The notes beneath the pieces are model-generated. The model made no database searches, was not told the DNA's origin, and saw only the letters and a list, made by a program, of their open reading frames with translations. 64,000 nucleotides of DNA from assembly GCA_030847615.1 (NCBI GenBank), contig JAUMIR010000015.1:1877501-1941500 (forward strand). Reading direction: 5' to 3'. This stretch comes from Gambelia wislizenii (taxonomy: Eukaryota > Chordata > Lepidosauria > Squamata > Crotaphytidae). Positions 49,411 through 63,955 of this stretch are shown piece by piece (position 1 is the first letter of the stretch; each line of letters opens with the position of its first letter). The position numbers and the translations under genes were made by a program.

Positions 49411-49760
49411 CTGAACTCTCCCTAGAAGCCAAGGTGACTAAATGGGGACTGTCATACTCTGGCCATATCATGAGAAGACAGGACTCATAGAATCATAGAA
49501 TTGCAGAGTTGGAAGAGACCACGAGGGCCATCCAGTCCAACCCCATTCTGCCACGCAGGAAATCACGATCAAAGCATCCCCAACAGATGGCCATCCAGCC
49601 TCTGTTTGAAGACCTCCAAGGAAGGAGACCCCACCTTCCTTGACTCATGAGACAGTAATGCTTGGGAAGGCAGAAGGCAGGAGGAGAAAAGGAAGACCCC
49701 ATTCCAGATAGATGGACTCCATCAAGGAAGCCATGTCTGCCTAAGCCCGTGGATAACAGG
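49411..49760 (+). mobile_element. RTE/BovB-like LINE 3' part with CR1 insert
   Basis: The same LINE region as 48891-49310, here broken by a CR1 tail at 49489-49641 (minus strand). GACTCAT flanks the insert on both sides (49482-49488, 49642-49648). Confidence 0.8.
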
Positions 49761-50129
49761 GTAACTTGGAGGTAAATATAACTGATGTGGGGAGGGATGA
49801 TTTATTTATTTATTTGGAGAAATTATCAAAACTTTTTTTTTAAACCCCAGGGGACCCAGGGAGCTGCCAAACATGGTGGAAATGCCCTCCATGTCCCCAG
49901 AAGTCATTTTCAGACCACACAGTGCTAAGGCTTGGGGCTCCTTTTGGGGAACAAAAAGATGCCCGACTGGAAAATGGTGGGTCACTCCAGCCCAGGTCCC
50001 CGGATTCTGCAGCCCATCTCTGCCCATTCCCACCCAGGTTTTCTCCTGACCGAGGCATAACTGGCCCTCTGGGCTCCAGAACTCTTCTCCAGCCTGTTCT
50101 AACCTTGCCCACGGGGTGCTTGATCTTTA

Positions 50130-51165
<1,036 letters not shown>

Positions 51166-51425
51166 TCTTGGCGCAGTGGTTAAATGCCAGCCCTGCAAGC
51201 CACCACATTGCAAGTTCGATTCCAGCGGGCTCCAAGGTTGACTCAGCCTTCCATCCTTTCGTAGGTCGGTAAATTGAGTACCCAGCTTGTGGGGGCAATT
51301 AGCTAACACACATTGGAAACTGCTTAATGCAGTGTAGATGTGTAAATTTGCTATTGCTTAAAAACAATTTGTAAGCCGCTCTGATAGCCTTGTGGCTGAA
51401 GAGCGGGGTATAAATAACTAAATAA
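51166..51425 (+). repeat. tRNA-derived SINE, full length
   Basis: TTGGCGCAGTGGTTAAATGC to GCGGGGTATAAATAACTAAA. Confidence 0.9.
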
Positions 51426-51543
51426 AAAAAAAATTGAAGTCCTGGGGGCCCCAGCAACAACAACAAAAATATTTAAAAGGGCCCCTGGTAAAAAAAAAGG
51501 TTAAGAGCCAGTGGACTAGAAGTCCCATCAGCATACCCTCCAA

Positions 51544-51738
51544 TGTGAAGTCAAAGGCTTTCAAAGGCATCCATAGATTTTCCTTGTGTTCTTTCTGGGC
51601 TGTGAGGCTGTGTTCTGGGAGGGTTACTTTCTGACGTTCCACGTGCATCTGTGGCTGGCATCATCAGAGTGAAACGGCAGAAAGAAACCCTTCCAAAACA
51701 CAGTCTCACAGCCCGGAAAGAACCCAAGGAAAATCTAT
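51544..51738. repeat. Fold-back element with ~53-bp arms
   Basis: The left arm, starting ATAGATTTTCCTTGTGTTCT (51573-51628), is mirrored at 51686-51738. The loop has CACGTGCATCTGTGGCTGGC. Confidence 0.88.
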
Positions 51739-52112
51739 ACCCTCCAATGTTTCACAGATGCCTGAAACAACTGGGAAGGACAAGATTCTGTCCCCTTCTC
51801 TCTTCTCTCTCAATGTGTTAACTGAGTACAAACTATATTTTTATTTTGCACTTTGAACTCAGTTTGCAGCAGTTTAAGTAAGCTGAAGATAAAGGGGGAA
51901 AGCATGAGGAGAGAGCAGCCAGGACATTTTAAAAGCAGCTCAAAACTGGTATGACAGAGGATTAATCGGGATTGTCCCTGACCAATTGGGATTGTTAAGG
52001 AGTATGCATCACCCGCCACTAACCTGGCCAAATGGCAGAGGGGGTGGGCTTGGGGGGGGGAGAGATGGTCCCAAACATCTAGAGGTTGGTTGGTTCTACA
52101 GTGGCAAGTAGT

Positions 52113-52297
52113 TAGAATCATAGAATCATAGAATTGCAGAGTTGGAAGAGACCACGAGGGCCATCCAGTCCAACCCCCTGCCACACAGGAAATCACGATC
52201 AAAGCATCCCTGACAGATGGCCATCCAGCCTCTGTTTAAAGACCTCCAAGGAAGGAGACCCCACCACGCTCCGAGGGAGGGTGTTCTACAGGTTATT
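52113..52297 (-). repeat. CR1 3' end
   Basis: CR1 tail from ATCATAGAATCATAGAATTG to CACGCTCCGAGGGAGGGTG. Confidence 0.88.
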
Positions 52298-52871
52298 CCA
52301 ATTTCCCACTGGACTCATAAAGAACTCAGTGGGTGGTGGCAGCGTTTTGGCCAGTGGGGGGTGCCGATGAGGAACTTCTAAGTTAGGGAGTCCCAAGACT
52401 GCACCCCGTTTTTGAAGGAGGTGGCTTTGGGGGTTCTCTGGAGTCAGGAGACCCCCCCTCCCACATGTCATTACATAGGCAACAGAAACAGAACTGATTA
52501 TCTGGCCCTCGATTTCAGCTTTATGCATGTTTGATGCATCATGTGAAACAGAACTGTCTGAAGACAAAGAGATAAAGGAAGGAACTTCCAATGTTTTTTA
52601 AAAATCAAGCTAAAAAATAAACAAACAAACAGAGAGCTGGATGCTATTTACTAAACGGATGAGCTTTGATTTTCCCCAATCCCCCAAAACCCAACTCTTG
52701 CCATAAAATCTACCCCTCCTCCCAAGTGTCAGGCCTCTGTTTTTGTTTTTAAACTGCTAATCCAGGTCAGCTGGCTTTTTGTAAGCTTATTTTCATATGC
52801 ATTTTATTGCTTATTTATGTTGCTCTTACGGTTGTTTGCCCTTAAGCAATCTTCTGTAAACTGTCTCAGAA

Positions 52872-53323
52872 ATATCTGACTACTCTAAATGAATTCAAGT
52901 CTCCAGGGCCAGATGAACTACATCCAAGGGTATTAAAAGAACTGGCAGAAGTAATCTCAGAACCACTGTCAATAATTTTTGAGAATTCCTGGAGACCTGG
53001 AGAGGTCCCAGCAGACTGGAAGAGGGCAAATGTTGTCCCCATCTTTAAAAAGGGGGGGAAAGAAAACCCAAATAATTCTGCCCAGTTAGCCTGACATCAA
53101 TACTAAGAAAGATTCTAGAGCAGATCATTAAATAGACAGTCTGTAACCACTTAGAAAGGAATGCTGTGATCACTAAAAGTCAACATGGGTTCCTGAAAAG
53201 CAAGTCATGCCAGACTAATCTTATCTCTCTCTCTCTTTTTATACAGTTACAAGCTTGGTAGATGAAGGGAATGCTGTGGATGTAGCGTATACCTTGATTC
53301 AGTAAGGCCTTTGACAAGGTCAT
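52872..53323 (+). mobile_element. Older CR1 RT region, left half, interrupted
   Basis: The plus strand encodes a degraded FKSPGPDEL...RVLKELAE segment and stops at GGCCTTTGACAAGG, where a younger CR1 begins. It resumes at about 55013. Confidence 0.85.
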
Positions 53324-54945
53324 AGAATCATAGAATTGCAGAGTTGGAAGAGACCACAAGGGCCATCCAGTCCAACCCCCTGCCACGCAGGAAATCATGA
53401 TCAAAGCATCCCCGACAGATGGCCATCCAGCCTCTGTTTAAAGACCTCCAAGGAAGGAGACCCCACCACGCTCCGAGGGAGTGCGTTCCACTGCCGAACA
53501 GCTCTTACTGTCAAAAAGTTCCTCCTCATGTTGAGGTGGAATCTCTGTTCCTGGAGCTTGCACCCATTGCTCCGTGTTCCAGTCTCTGGAGCAGCAGAAA
53601 ACAAGCCTGCTCCATCCTCAGCGTGACACCCCTTCAAATACTTAAACAGGGCTATCATATCGCCTCTTAACCGTCTTTTTTCCAGGCTAAACATACCCAG
53701 CTCCCTAAGTCTCTCCTCATAAGGCATGGTTTCCAGACCTTTCACCATTTTAGTTCCCCTTCTCTGGACACGCTCCAATTTGTCAATATCCTTTTTGAAC
53801 TGTGGTGCCCAGAACTGGACACAGTATTCTAGGTGAGGTCTGACCAAGGCAGAATAGAGCGGCACTATTACTTCCCTTGATCTGGACACTATACTTCCAT
53901 TGATGCAGCCCAAAATCGCATTGGCCTTTTTAGCTGCCGCATCACACTGTTGACTCATGTTCAATTTGTGGTCTACTAGGACTCCTAAATCCCTTTCGCA
54001 CGTAGTCTCGTTCAGCCAGGTCTCCCCCATCCTATATCTATGCATTTCATTTTTTCGCCCTAAGTGCAGTACCTTACATTTCTCCGTATTGAATTTCATT
54101 TTGTTAGCTTTGGCCCAGCTCTCCAGTTTATCCAGGTCATCTTGAATTTTGATCCTGTCCTCCAGGGTATTAATTACTCCTCCTAATTTGGTGTCATCTG
54201 CAAATTTGGTAAGTATGCCCCTAATTCCCTCATCCAAGTCATTGATAAAGATGTTGAATAGCACTGGGCCCAGGACAGAACCCTGTGGCACCCCACTGGT
54301 CACATCTTTCCAAGACGAAGAGGAGCCACTGCTGAGCACCCTTTGGGTTCGGCCGGTCAACCAATTACAAATCCATTGAACTGTTAACTTGTCTAGCCCA
54401 CATTCTACAAGCTTGTTTGCAAGAATCTCATGGGGAACCTTGTCAAAGGCCTTACTGAAATCAAGGTATGCGATGTCCACAGCATTCCCTTCATCTACCA
54501 AGCTGGTAATTTTATCAAAAAAGAGATCAGATTAGTCTGGCATGACTTGTTACTCTGAAACCCATGTTGACTTTTTGTGATTATGGCATTGTCTTCTAAA
54601 TGTTCACAGACTCTCTGTTTAATGATCTGCTCTAGAATCTTCCCTGGTATTGATGTCAGACTAACTGGACGATAATTGTTGGGATCCTCTTTTTTCCCCT
54701 TTTTGAAGATGGGGACAACATTTGCCCTCCTCCAGTCTGCTGGGACTTCTCCTGTTCTCCAGGAGTTCTCAAAGATTATTGCCAATGGCTCTGAGATAAT
54801 ATTTGCCAGCTCTTTTAATACTCTTGGATGTAGTTCATCTGGTCCTGGAGATTTAAATTCATTTAGATTAAGAAGGTATTCCTGTACTACCTCTTTGCTT
54901 TGGTCCCCCATGATATTCTTGAAAACAAGCCAGTAAAATGTGGAT
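53324..54945 (-). mobile_element. Young CR1 LINE, 5'-truncated, with open RT frame
   Basis: This is the longest CR1 in the window. One minus-strand frame of 366 codons (53401-54501) covers most of the reverse transcriptase ([26 protein letters not shown] with the catalytic DD pair) and the C-terminal region ending at the 3' tail. The part before it (54495-54911) is open in another frame and encodes SPGPDELHPRVLKEL and PVSLTSIPGKILE. The two overlap near 54500, so a frameshift separates them. The endonuclease half is missing. It inserted into an older, oppositely oriented CR1. This copy cannot be autonomous. Confidence 0.93.
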
Positions 54946-55012
54946 TAGACAATGCAAGGGGGTTGGACTGGATGGCCCTCGTGGTCTCTTCCAACTCTGC
55001 AATTCTATGATA
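54946..55012 (+). repeat. CR1 3' tail
   Basis: GGGTTGGACTGGATGGCCCT to TGCAATTCTATGATAAG, plus strand, next to the young CR1. Confidence 0.8.
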
Positions 55013-55930
55013 AGTGTTAGATGGATTTGTAATTGGTTGACTGGCTGAACCCAAAGGGTAGTAGTCACCAATGGCTCCTCTTCATCCTGGAGAGAAGTGA
55101 CTAGTGGGATGCCACAGGGTTCTGTCCTGGGCCCAGGGCTATTCAACATCTTTATCAATGACTTGGATAAGGGGCATACTTATCAAATTTGCAGATGACA
55201 CCAAATTAGGAGGATAGCTAATACCCCAGAGGACAGGATCAGAATCCAAAATGACCTGAACAGATTAGAAAGCTGGGCCAAAAGTAACAAAATGAATTTC
55301 AACAGGGAGAAATGTAGGATACTACACTTGGGCAGTAAAAACGAAAAGCACAGATACAGTAGGACCCCCGTATCCACTGGGAAGTTGTCTAGGGGTGCCT
55401 GTGGATACTGAAAACTGTGGATAATAGCGAACGCCATTGAAAACAATGGGACTTCCCGTTAAAAATACCATAGAGTTGCCTTAGAGGACCTAGAAAATGG
55501 CTAGAGGACACCTTTTCTAGGATGGTAGGTGTTCTGTTTTGTGTCCCATGGATAATTGAATCAGTGGATAATGAATCAGTCGTTATGGGGGGTCCTACTG
55601 TATAGGATGGGGGACACCTGGCTTGAAAACAGTACATGTGAAAGGGATCTAAGAGTCTTAGAGGACCACAGGCTGAAGGAGGGCGACCAAAATGGTGGGA
55701 GGTCTGGAAGCTATGATGCCCTATGATGAGCGGCTTAGGGGGCTGGGTAGGTTTAGTCTGGAAAACAGAAGGTTCAGAGGGGACATGAGAGCCATGTTTA
55801 AATATTTGCAGGGATGTCATACTGAGGATGGGGCAAGCTTGTTTTCTGCTGCTCGAGAGACTAGGACACGGAGCAATGGGTTCAAACTAAAAGAGATTCC
55901 ACCTAAACTTTAGGAAGAACCTCCTGGTGG
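55013..55930 (+). mobile_element. Older CR1, right half, interrupted by a MITE
   Basis: Continues the plus-strand CR1 with GTTCTGTCCTGGGCCCAGGG (FLGPVL-type RT motif), broken at 55357-55600 by a MITE, then GATGGGGGACACCTGG and onward to CCACCTAAACTTTAGG with an internal deletion near 55677. Confidence 0.88.
55357..55600 (+). mobile_element. GTAGGACCCC-type MITE with provable TA target duplication
   Basis: CAGTAGGACCCCCG to GGGGGTCCTACTG, 244 bp, TA at 55355-55356 and 55601-55602. The uninterrupted CR1 at 54020-54060 reads AGATATAGGATGGG at the same place, a single TA. Confidence 0.93.
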
Positions 55931-56511
55931 TAATTCCAGAAAGAGTTTCCTGTCTGTCAGGAAAGCCATTTTTAACCAGAAAGTAAGGAAATGAATAACT
56001 GGAAATATTCTCTCCTTCCCTATTAGTACTCTGTCTAACAGTACAATTCTCCTGCCTTATAAAAATTTGTCATGAGAGAAAAGACAACTGACTCAAAAGG
56101 ACTATTTTGCATGAAATAGCTCAAGGCTAACCACAGAAAACTGATTATTTTATAGTATAGTGGTCAGATTTTCTAAGGCCAAGACTAAACATTCATCTGC
56201 TAACTTGTATTAACTTGTACACCTTCTAAGAACTTTGCTTAGTTTGTACAGAGAAGAATCCAGACAATGCCAAGGGGGAAATCTGCAGAACAGATTAGTA
56301 AGTAGGAACTAGCTGAACAAGAAGTTGTGCAAAATAAAGAAATATCTGCATATTAGATTAATTTATACAGCCCTCTTCTCTGCATATTCTGCCCCCCCCC
56401 CCGCAAGACAGTCACTGATGGAAATCCCAGGGGACGGTGGGCAATCCACGCCCTCCTCCACAAAACTGCCCTCTTCTGTGATAATGGCATTATGTCTAGA
56501 CTTTGGTTCAC

Positions 56512-56621
56512 CTGATATCTCCCGCAGCAATGAAGACGGGCTCTTTGCTCTCCTGGCTGGTGATGCTGTCCACAGAGAACTGGGAGATGTTGTCACAGCT
56601 GTTGGTGTGCATCTCTGGGAG
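56512..56621 (-). CDS. PI4KB: PI4KB exon: N-lobe insert (36 codons plus 2 nt)
   Basis: The exon is 110 nt, entering in phase 0 and leaving in phase 2 with a GTGAAC donor. Two CAG acceptors lie close together. The upstream one (start at 56621) is chosen because it keeps the frame and restores the LPE residues known from human PI4KB. It encodes [20 protein letters not shown] through VFIAAGDI. Met replaces the human Val after LPE. Confidence 0.96.
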
Positions 56622-56694
56622 CTGGGAGGGAGGGAAAGGGAAAGATGCTCAGGGGGGAATGGATAAGCTCCCTTGCTTGTAGGAAGCGCCCTGG

Positions 56695-57240
56695 AAAGAA
56701 CAGCTCCAAATCGGGGATGTTTGGCACTCCAGAGGTTCTGGAACTACAACTCTCATAAATCATGACCACTGGACACACAGCCTAGGGTTGATGGGAGTGA
56801 CAATCCAGCAAGATTAGCAGAGTTACAGCTTCCCAGTTTCCTGGTCTAATTCAGTTAAAGGCGGAAATCCAAAACTTAATTCAGAAAGCTGTTTGGGTGG
56901 GATTCAAATAACACTTTCCGCTAAAAGAAAAAGAACATTAAAATGACATCAAAAGCTCATCTAGTCTCCCATCTTGTTCCACAGTTAACCTGAGGCCTCT
57001 TGGAAAGCCACAAGCCGACGCACACGTACACCAGTTAATGCAAGAGTTAATACTTTCATCATGCCAAACGGTAAGAATTTAGTCACTTCCCTCAAGAAGC
57101 AGGAAGAGAAATCTGGAGGGGCTGGCTGTTTGTGGCCCCCCAGATATGTGGGGCCACAACACCCATTATTCCCACACATCCCTTGGGGCGCACACAGATG
57201 CACACAGGATTGGTGAGGGATGATGGGAGCCCACCCATTC
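56695..57240. repeat. Two palindromic hAT-like MITE fragments
   Basis: 56700-56820 (CTGGAACTACAACTCTCATA) and 57115-57235 (CCCCCCAGATATGTGGGGC) show the typical ACTACAACTCCCA-like arms; both are decayed. Confidence 0.4.
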
Positions 57241-57470
57241 TACAGCCCCCCCCCCAACTACCTTTCACTGTGAGTTCTTCCTCTTTGCTAGGTGAGGAAA
57301 CGTTCAGCCGGAGGGGCAGATTCAGTTCCTGAGAAGTCCCTGGTGGGTACGGCAAAAGGGGCAGTGCCCCAAGTACCAGCCACATGTTCGTTTTAAGTGC
57401 TTTCTGTCAATCACTGAACCTTAGGAGAGACATTTCAACTTTTGGGGGGAATTTGGGAGAAAAAACACAG

Positions 57471-57731
57471 GTTGTCCCTCATTATCCATGGAACCAGTAT
57501 CTGCAGTTTCAGTTATCCATGACTGAAAAAGAGAGGGACATATACCATAGAGTCGTGCTGGGACATGCAAGAGAGGTATCCTCTCTAGGACTCATTAGGT
57601 CTTCCGTTGCAACTCTATATTTTTACAGGAAGTCCTTTATTTTAATAGGGTTTCCTATTAGCTGTGATTTCACTTATAAATGGTAATTCCAGGAACGTAC
57701 CCTCCGTGGATACAGGGGGTGACCTGTATAG
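57471..57731 (+). mobile_element. MITE, GGTTGTCCCTC type
   Basis: CAGGTTGTCCCTCATTATCC to CAGGGGGTGACCTGTA. The interior has CTCTCTAGGACTCATTAGGT. Confidence 0.65.
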
Positions 57732-57979
57732 AAAAGCTGGGAACACCCACAAATAGTGGTGCCATAGGGAAGGGGGCTTGGTGATCTGGGGAGAGAATGC
57801 TGGTGGGCTGGACTCAGCCCAAGGAGGAAAAGTCCTCTTACCCTGCTCTTCACCCACCTTTAATGCAAAGTATGATGGTGGGAAAAGGAGAGGCCTTTTT
57901 CTAAAATAGGACGTGAACAGGAAGTGACAGAAAAAAGGCCCCTCCTGGGGTTAAAATGGCCCAGGGAGCCTTCAAAATA

Positions 57980-58194
57980 CAGTAGGCCCTTGGTATCCAC
58001 TGGGGTTTGGTTCCAGGACCCTCCATGGACACCAAAATCCATGAATACTCAAGTCCCATGATATGCAATGGCATAGCAAAATGGTGTCCCTTCTATAACA
58101 TGGCAAAATCAAGGTTTGCTTTTTGGATTATTGTTTTTTTAAGAGTATTTACAAGCCGTGAATACTTAAATCCGTGGACGTGGAGGGACAACTG
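57980..58194 (-). mobile_element. Pogo/Tigger-like MITE
   Basis: CAGTAGGCCCTTGGTATCC to GGAGGGACAACTG, flanked by TA; the inner boxes are those of the CAGTTGTCCC family. Confidence 0.88.
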
Positions 58195-58514
58195 TATTGT
58201 GAAAATGCCCCCAGATTCCCCAGAGGGGCAAACCCCCTGCAAAAAAAAAATTTTTTTTTTTCTTGGCAGGGTTTGTGTGGCCCTCAAAGGCCTTCTAAGA
58301 GGGCGGCTAACACAGCCCGCTAATCTCCTACAGCCATCCACCTCTGCTGTAATGGCTTGTTTTCCCTGTGAGCAGAGGGAATCCAGTCCCTAGAGGTGAA
58401 GATAATATTTAAGGGGAAGGAAAGAGATCAGAGATGGCAGAAAGCAACTGGAGAAAGTTGGGCAGGCCTTATCTGTGTCTTTGGCTCATGGTATGGAACA
58501 CCAGACATCTTCTA

Positions 58515-58985
<471 letters not shown>

Positions 58986-59009
58986 CTAAAGGGCTTTTTT
59001 TATTTTTAT

Positions 59010-59283
59010 TATTTATTTATTTATTTATTTATACCCCGCTCTTCAGCCACAAGGCTATCAGAGCGGCTTACAAATTGTTTTAAGCGATAGCAATTTTCAC
59101 ATCTACACTGCATTAAGCAGTTTCCAATGTGTGTTCGCTAATTGCCCCCACAAGCCGGGTACTCATTTTACCGACCTACGAAAGGATGGGAGGCTGAGTG
59201 AACCTTGGAGCCCGCTGGAATCGAGCTTGCAACATGGTGACTTGCAGTCCTGGCATTTAACCACTGCGCCACCAGGGCTCCAT
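59010..59283 (-). repeat. tRNA-derived SINE, full length, minus strand
   Basis: Reverse of the 40304 SINE: TATTTATACCCCGCTCTTCA to CACTGCGCCACCAGGGCTCC. Confidence 0.9.
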
Positions 59284-59695
59284 GATTTGGACCCTGATAC
59301 GTGACCCTGATTTGGACCCTGATACGTGAAGGAGTGCCTCTCCTTATATACACGTTCCCGACAACTGAGGTCTGTTGGAGGGGGCAGGGACAATACTCTG
59401 ATGCTCAGGTCCAGGCTATCTGACAGACCAGACCTCCCCATATGAACCTTCTCGGACCCTGAGATCCACAAAGAGTTTCCTTTTCTCAGACCCACCACCA
59501 TCACAGCTACGCTTCAGCAGGGCCTTCTCAGTGGCTACTCCAGACTTTGGAATTCCTTCCCTAAGAAATGGCTCCTCCTTGCTCTCTTTCCATCAGCAGG
59601 CAAAGACTTTTTTAAAAAATAAATCAGACAGGCTTTTAGAATTGAAGGCTTTTAAGGAAAGGGTTCTAAGAACTGTATTGTTTTAAACTGTATTA

Positions 59696-59921
59696 CAGTT
59701 GTGCCTCCATATCCACAGATTTGGTATCCATGGATTTAAGTATTCATGGCTTGAGAATATTCTTTAAAAAATAATCCAAAAAGCAAACCTTCAGTTTGGT
59801 ATCTTATACAAGGGACTCCATTTTGCTATGCCATTGCATATAATGGGACTTGAGTATCTACGGATTTTGGTATCCACGGGGGTCCTGGAACCAAACCCCA
59901 GCAAATATGAAGGGACAACTG
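59696..59921 (+). mobile_element. Pogo/Tigger-like MITE, CAGTTGTGCC variant
   Basis: CAGTTGTGCCTCCATATCC to AGGGACAACTG, TA on both sides. Confidence 0.9.
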
Positions 59922-60119
59922 TATGTAACTTAAAAAAAAAAAACCTTTCTGAGAGTGTATGTTTGTAATATGGTTAATACAGTAAGCCTGCATATTATGT
60001 GAGCTTGTACTACATGGTTTCATTTATACATGACCAAAATATATATATAAAATAAAATAAAAAATAAAAATATTTTTATATAAATAAAAATAAAAAAATA
60101 AAAATAAAATCTGGAACCT

Positions 60120-60445
60120 TATCTTTCTTACTTGAAATGAATGAGAAAGTGTCCTCTCTAGGAATCTCTAGGTCCTCCAGTGCGTTTCTACGGTATGCTT
60201 CTGCTGGAAGTTGACCACAGAGTTTGTACTGGAGGACCTAGAAAATGCCTAGACAGGTGTCCTCTCTAGGTCCTCACAGGGTTTTCTTGGCAAGATTTGT
60301 TCAGAGGGGATTTGCCTTCGCCTTCCTCTGAGGCCGAGAGAGTGTGACTTGCCTGGGGTCACCCAGTGGGTTTCCATGGCTGAGCAGAGATTTGAACCCT
60401 GGTCTCTAGAGCTGCAGCCTGACGCTCAAAGGACTATGCCAAACG
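60120..60445 (-). repeat. MITE fragment and CORE-like SINE
   Basis: 60120-60270 has CTCTCTAGGAATCTCTAGG. 60275-60440 is a minus-strand SINE with TGCCTGGGGTCACCCAGTGG and GATTTGAACCCTGGTCTC. Confidence 0.65.
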
Positions 60446-60879
60446 GGTAATGAGAGCGAATTTTTCATGTCCAAAGGGCTATCTATTATCCTTCTTTCTT
60501 AAACTATAACACCCATGACCATGCTGGTTAGGGGATTCTGGGAACTGCACACCAAGAAAGAAGCTTTTTCAAGCTCTGGACATCACACAGATGATAGAGC
60601 AGGTTTATTTTCAGGTTGCCCCAGTGAGCAGAACGGAAACCGATGGGCCCAAGTGGTAAGAAAAAGGACTGAGAACAGGACTGGGGAAACTGTAGCCTTC
60701 CAGTTGCTGTTGGACTTCAGTTTCCATCAGCCTGGCCATCAGTGAGGGATGAGGGGAATGGTAGTTTAATAATTTTCAGGTGTTTCCCACTAGATTAACA
60801 GGAAACATTACGAAGAACAACTTCCTGACAGTTTTGAGTCAGAGCTTGAAAAAGCTTGCCTTTAAAGACTATGACTTAG

Positions 60880-61412
60880 AATCATAGAATCATAGAATTG
60901 CAGAGTTGGAAGAGACCACGAAGGCCATCCAGTCCAACCCCCTGCCACGCAGGAAATCTTGATCAAAGCATCCCCGACCGATGGCCATCCAGCCTCTGTT
61001 TAAAGACCTCCAAGGAAGGAGACCCCACCACGCTCCGAGGGAGTGTGTTCCACTGCCGAACAGCTCTTACTGTCAAAAAGTTCCTCATGTTGAGGTGGGA
61101 TCTCTGTTCCTGGAGCTTGCACCCATTGCTCCGTGTTCCAGTCTCTGGAGCAGCAGAAAACAAGCCTGCTCCATCCTCAGTGTGACACCCCTTCAAATAC
61201 TTAAACAGGGCCATCATATCGCCCCTTAACCGTCTTTTTTCCAGGCTAAACATACCCAGCTCCCTAAGTCTCTCCTCATAAGGCATCAATTCCAGACCTC
61301 TCACCATTTTAGTCGCCCTTCTTTGCACACGCTCCAATTTGTCAATATCCTTTTTTAATTGTGGTGCCCAGAACTGGACACAGTATTCTAAGTGAGGTCT
61401 GACCAAGGTAGA
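60880..61412 (-). mobile_element. CR1 3' part, young
   Basis: Near-identical to the 3' third of the CR1 at 53324-54945. Open frame 60963-61406 ends in the same FKQRLDGH C-terminus. Confidence 0.92.
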
Positions 61413-61561
61413 ATCCTACATGCTGGCTGGGGGATTATGAGAGCTGCAATAAAAAAAATGGTAACACAGGATACCTCCTTAGATGGTCATTTTTTAAAAA
61501 AAGTGATAGCTGGATAGGCCACTGGTCTGGCATGCCTGTATTAAGCAGGGGAGCTGGACTA

Positions 61562-62854
<1,293 letters not shown>

Positions 62855-63035
62855 CATAGAATCATAGAATTGTAGAGTTGGAAGAGACCCCAAGGGCCAT
62901 CCAGTCCAACCCCTTGCCATGCACGAATACACAATCAATGCATCCCTGAGAGATGGCCATCCAGCCTCTGTTTAAAGACCTCCAAGGAAGGAGATCCCCA
63001 TCACGCTCCGAGGGAGTGTGTTCCATATGCTTTGT
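62855..63035 (-). repeat. CR1 3' end
   Basis: AATCATAGAATTGTAGAGTT to CACGCTCCGAGGGAGTGTG. Confidence 0.88.
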
Positions 63036-63711
63036 TTTAAAATGAAGGCTCTCCATTCATTCTTTAAAATAATACAGAATCTCGTAATAATTTAAAGAGG
63101 AATCCGTTTTTTACTTGGTTATCATCTCTTGTGGACTTCAATCCACTTTTTCAAATCGAGTCCTGAATGGCTTATGCCAAATAAAACTTGGCAGTCTTAA
63201 AGGTTGAGCCTCCCTTATCCAAAATGCTCAGGACCAGAGGTATTTTGGATTTTGAAATTTTCTTCCTACTGTAAGAATGTCTTCAGTTTTTAAAGACTAA
63301 TCAACTTGGGGACTTTTTCTGTGGAAAATCTGCTTTTACTTGCACCAGGAAAAAAAATATTCTGTGCAGAAAATGCTGTTTTTTATGCATAAAATGCTGT
63401 AGTTGGGAGATGTATTCTACACAAAATTCACATGTAGGTCTGTTCGTTTTTTGTACAAATGCCCAGCATTTTTTCTGCAGAAAACAAATTTTCTGCAGAA
63501 AAGAGGCACACATGAATTTTGTGCACCTTTTGCGCAAAGATTCTTGCCAGCCCCGGGTTCTCCTCATCAGTTTCCTGACACTCAAGAAATACAATTTTCA
63601 ACCATTTTAAAAATATCCTTTGAATTGGGTCTAATAAAAACACTGCACCAACACATGGATTTTGGATTCCCCCCCACTGCTAACACCTTTGGTGGTGAAG
63701 AGAAGACAGGC

Positions 63712-63884
63712 CGACCCTCGTATCCACAGATTTGGTATCCACAGTTTCACTTATCCATGTCTGAAATAAATATGTTCTCTCTAGGCATTTCTAGGTCCTC
63801 CAATGTGATTCTATGGTCAACTTCCGGCATTTGTCTCACTGAAAATAAAAGGGTCCCCTATTATCCACAGTTGCAGGTATCCAT

Positions 63885-63918
<34 letters not shown>

Positions 63919-63955
63919 GGAATGTATCCTCCATAAATACAGGGGTCGACCTGTA
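63712..63955 (+). repeat. MITE interrupted by (GT)n
   Basis: GACCCTCGTATCCACAG to TACAGGGGTCGACCTGTA. A (GT)n of about 15 units sits at 63883-63914 within its right part. Confidence 0.65.

Noticed and set aside
53401..54501. 366-codon reverse-transcriptase frame as a host gene or a retron/defence RT
   Set aside because: The residues, the 3' tail and the many sister copies identify it as a CR1 LINE. It is 5'-truncated and frameshifted.
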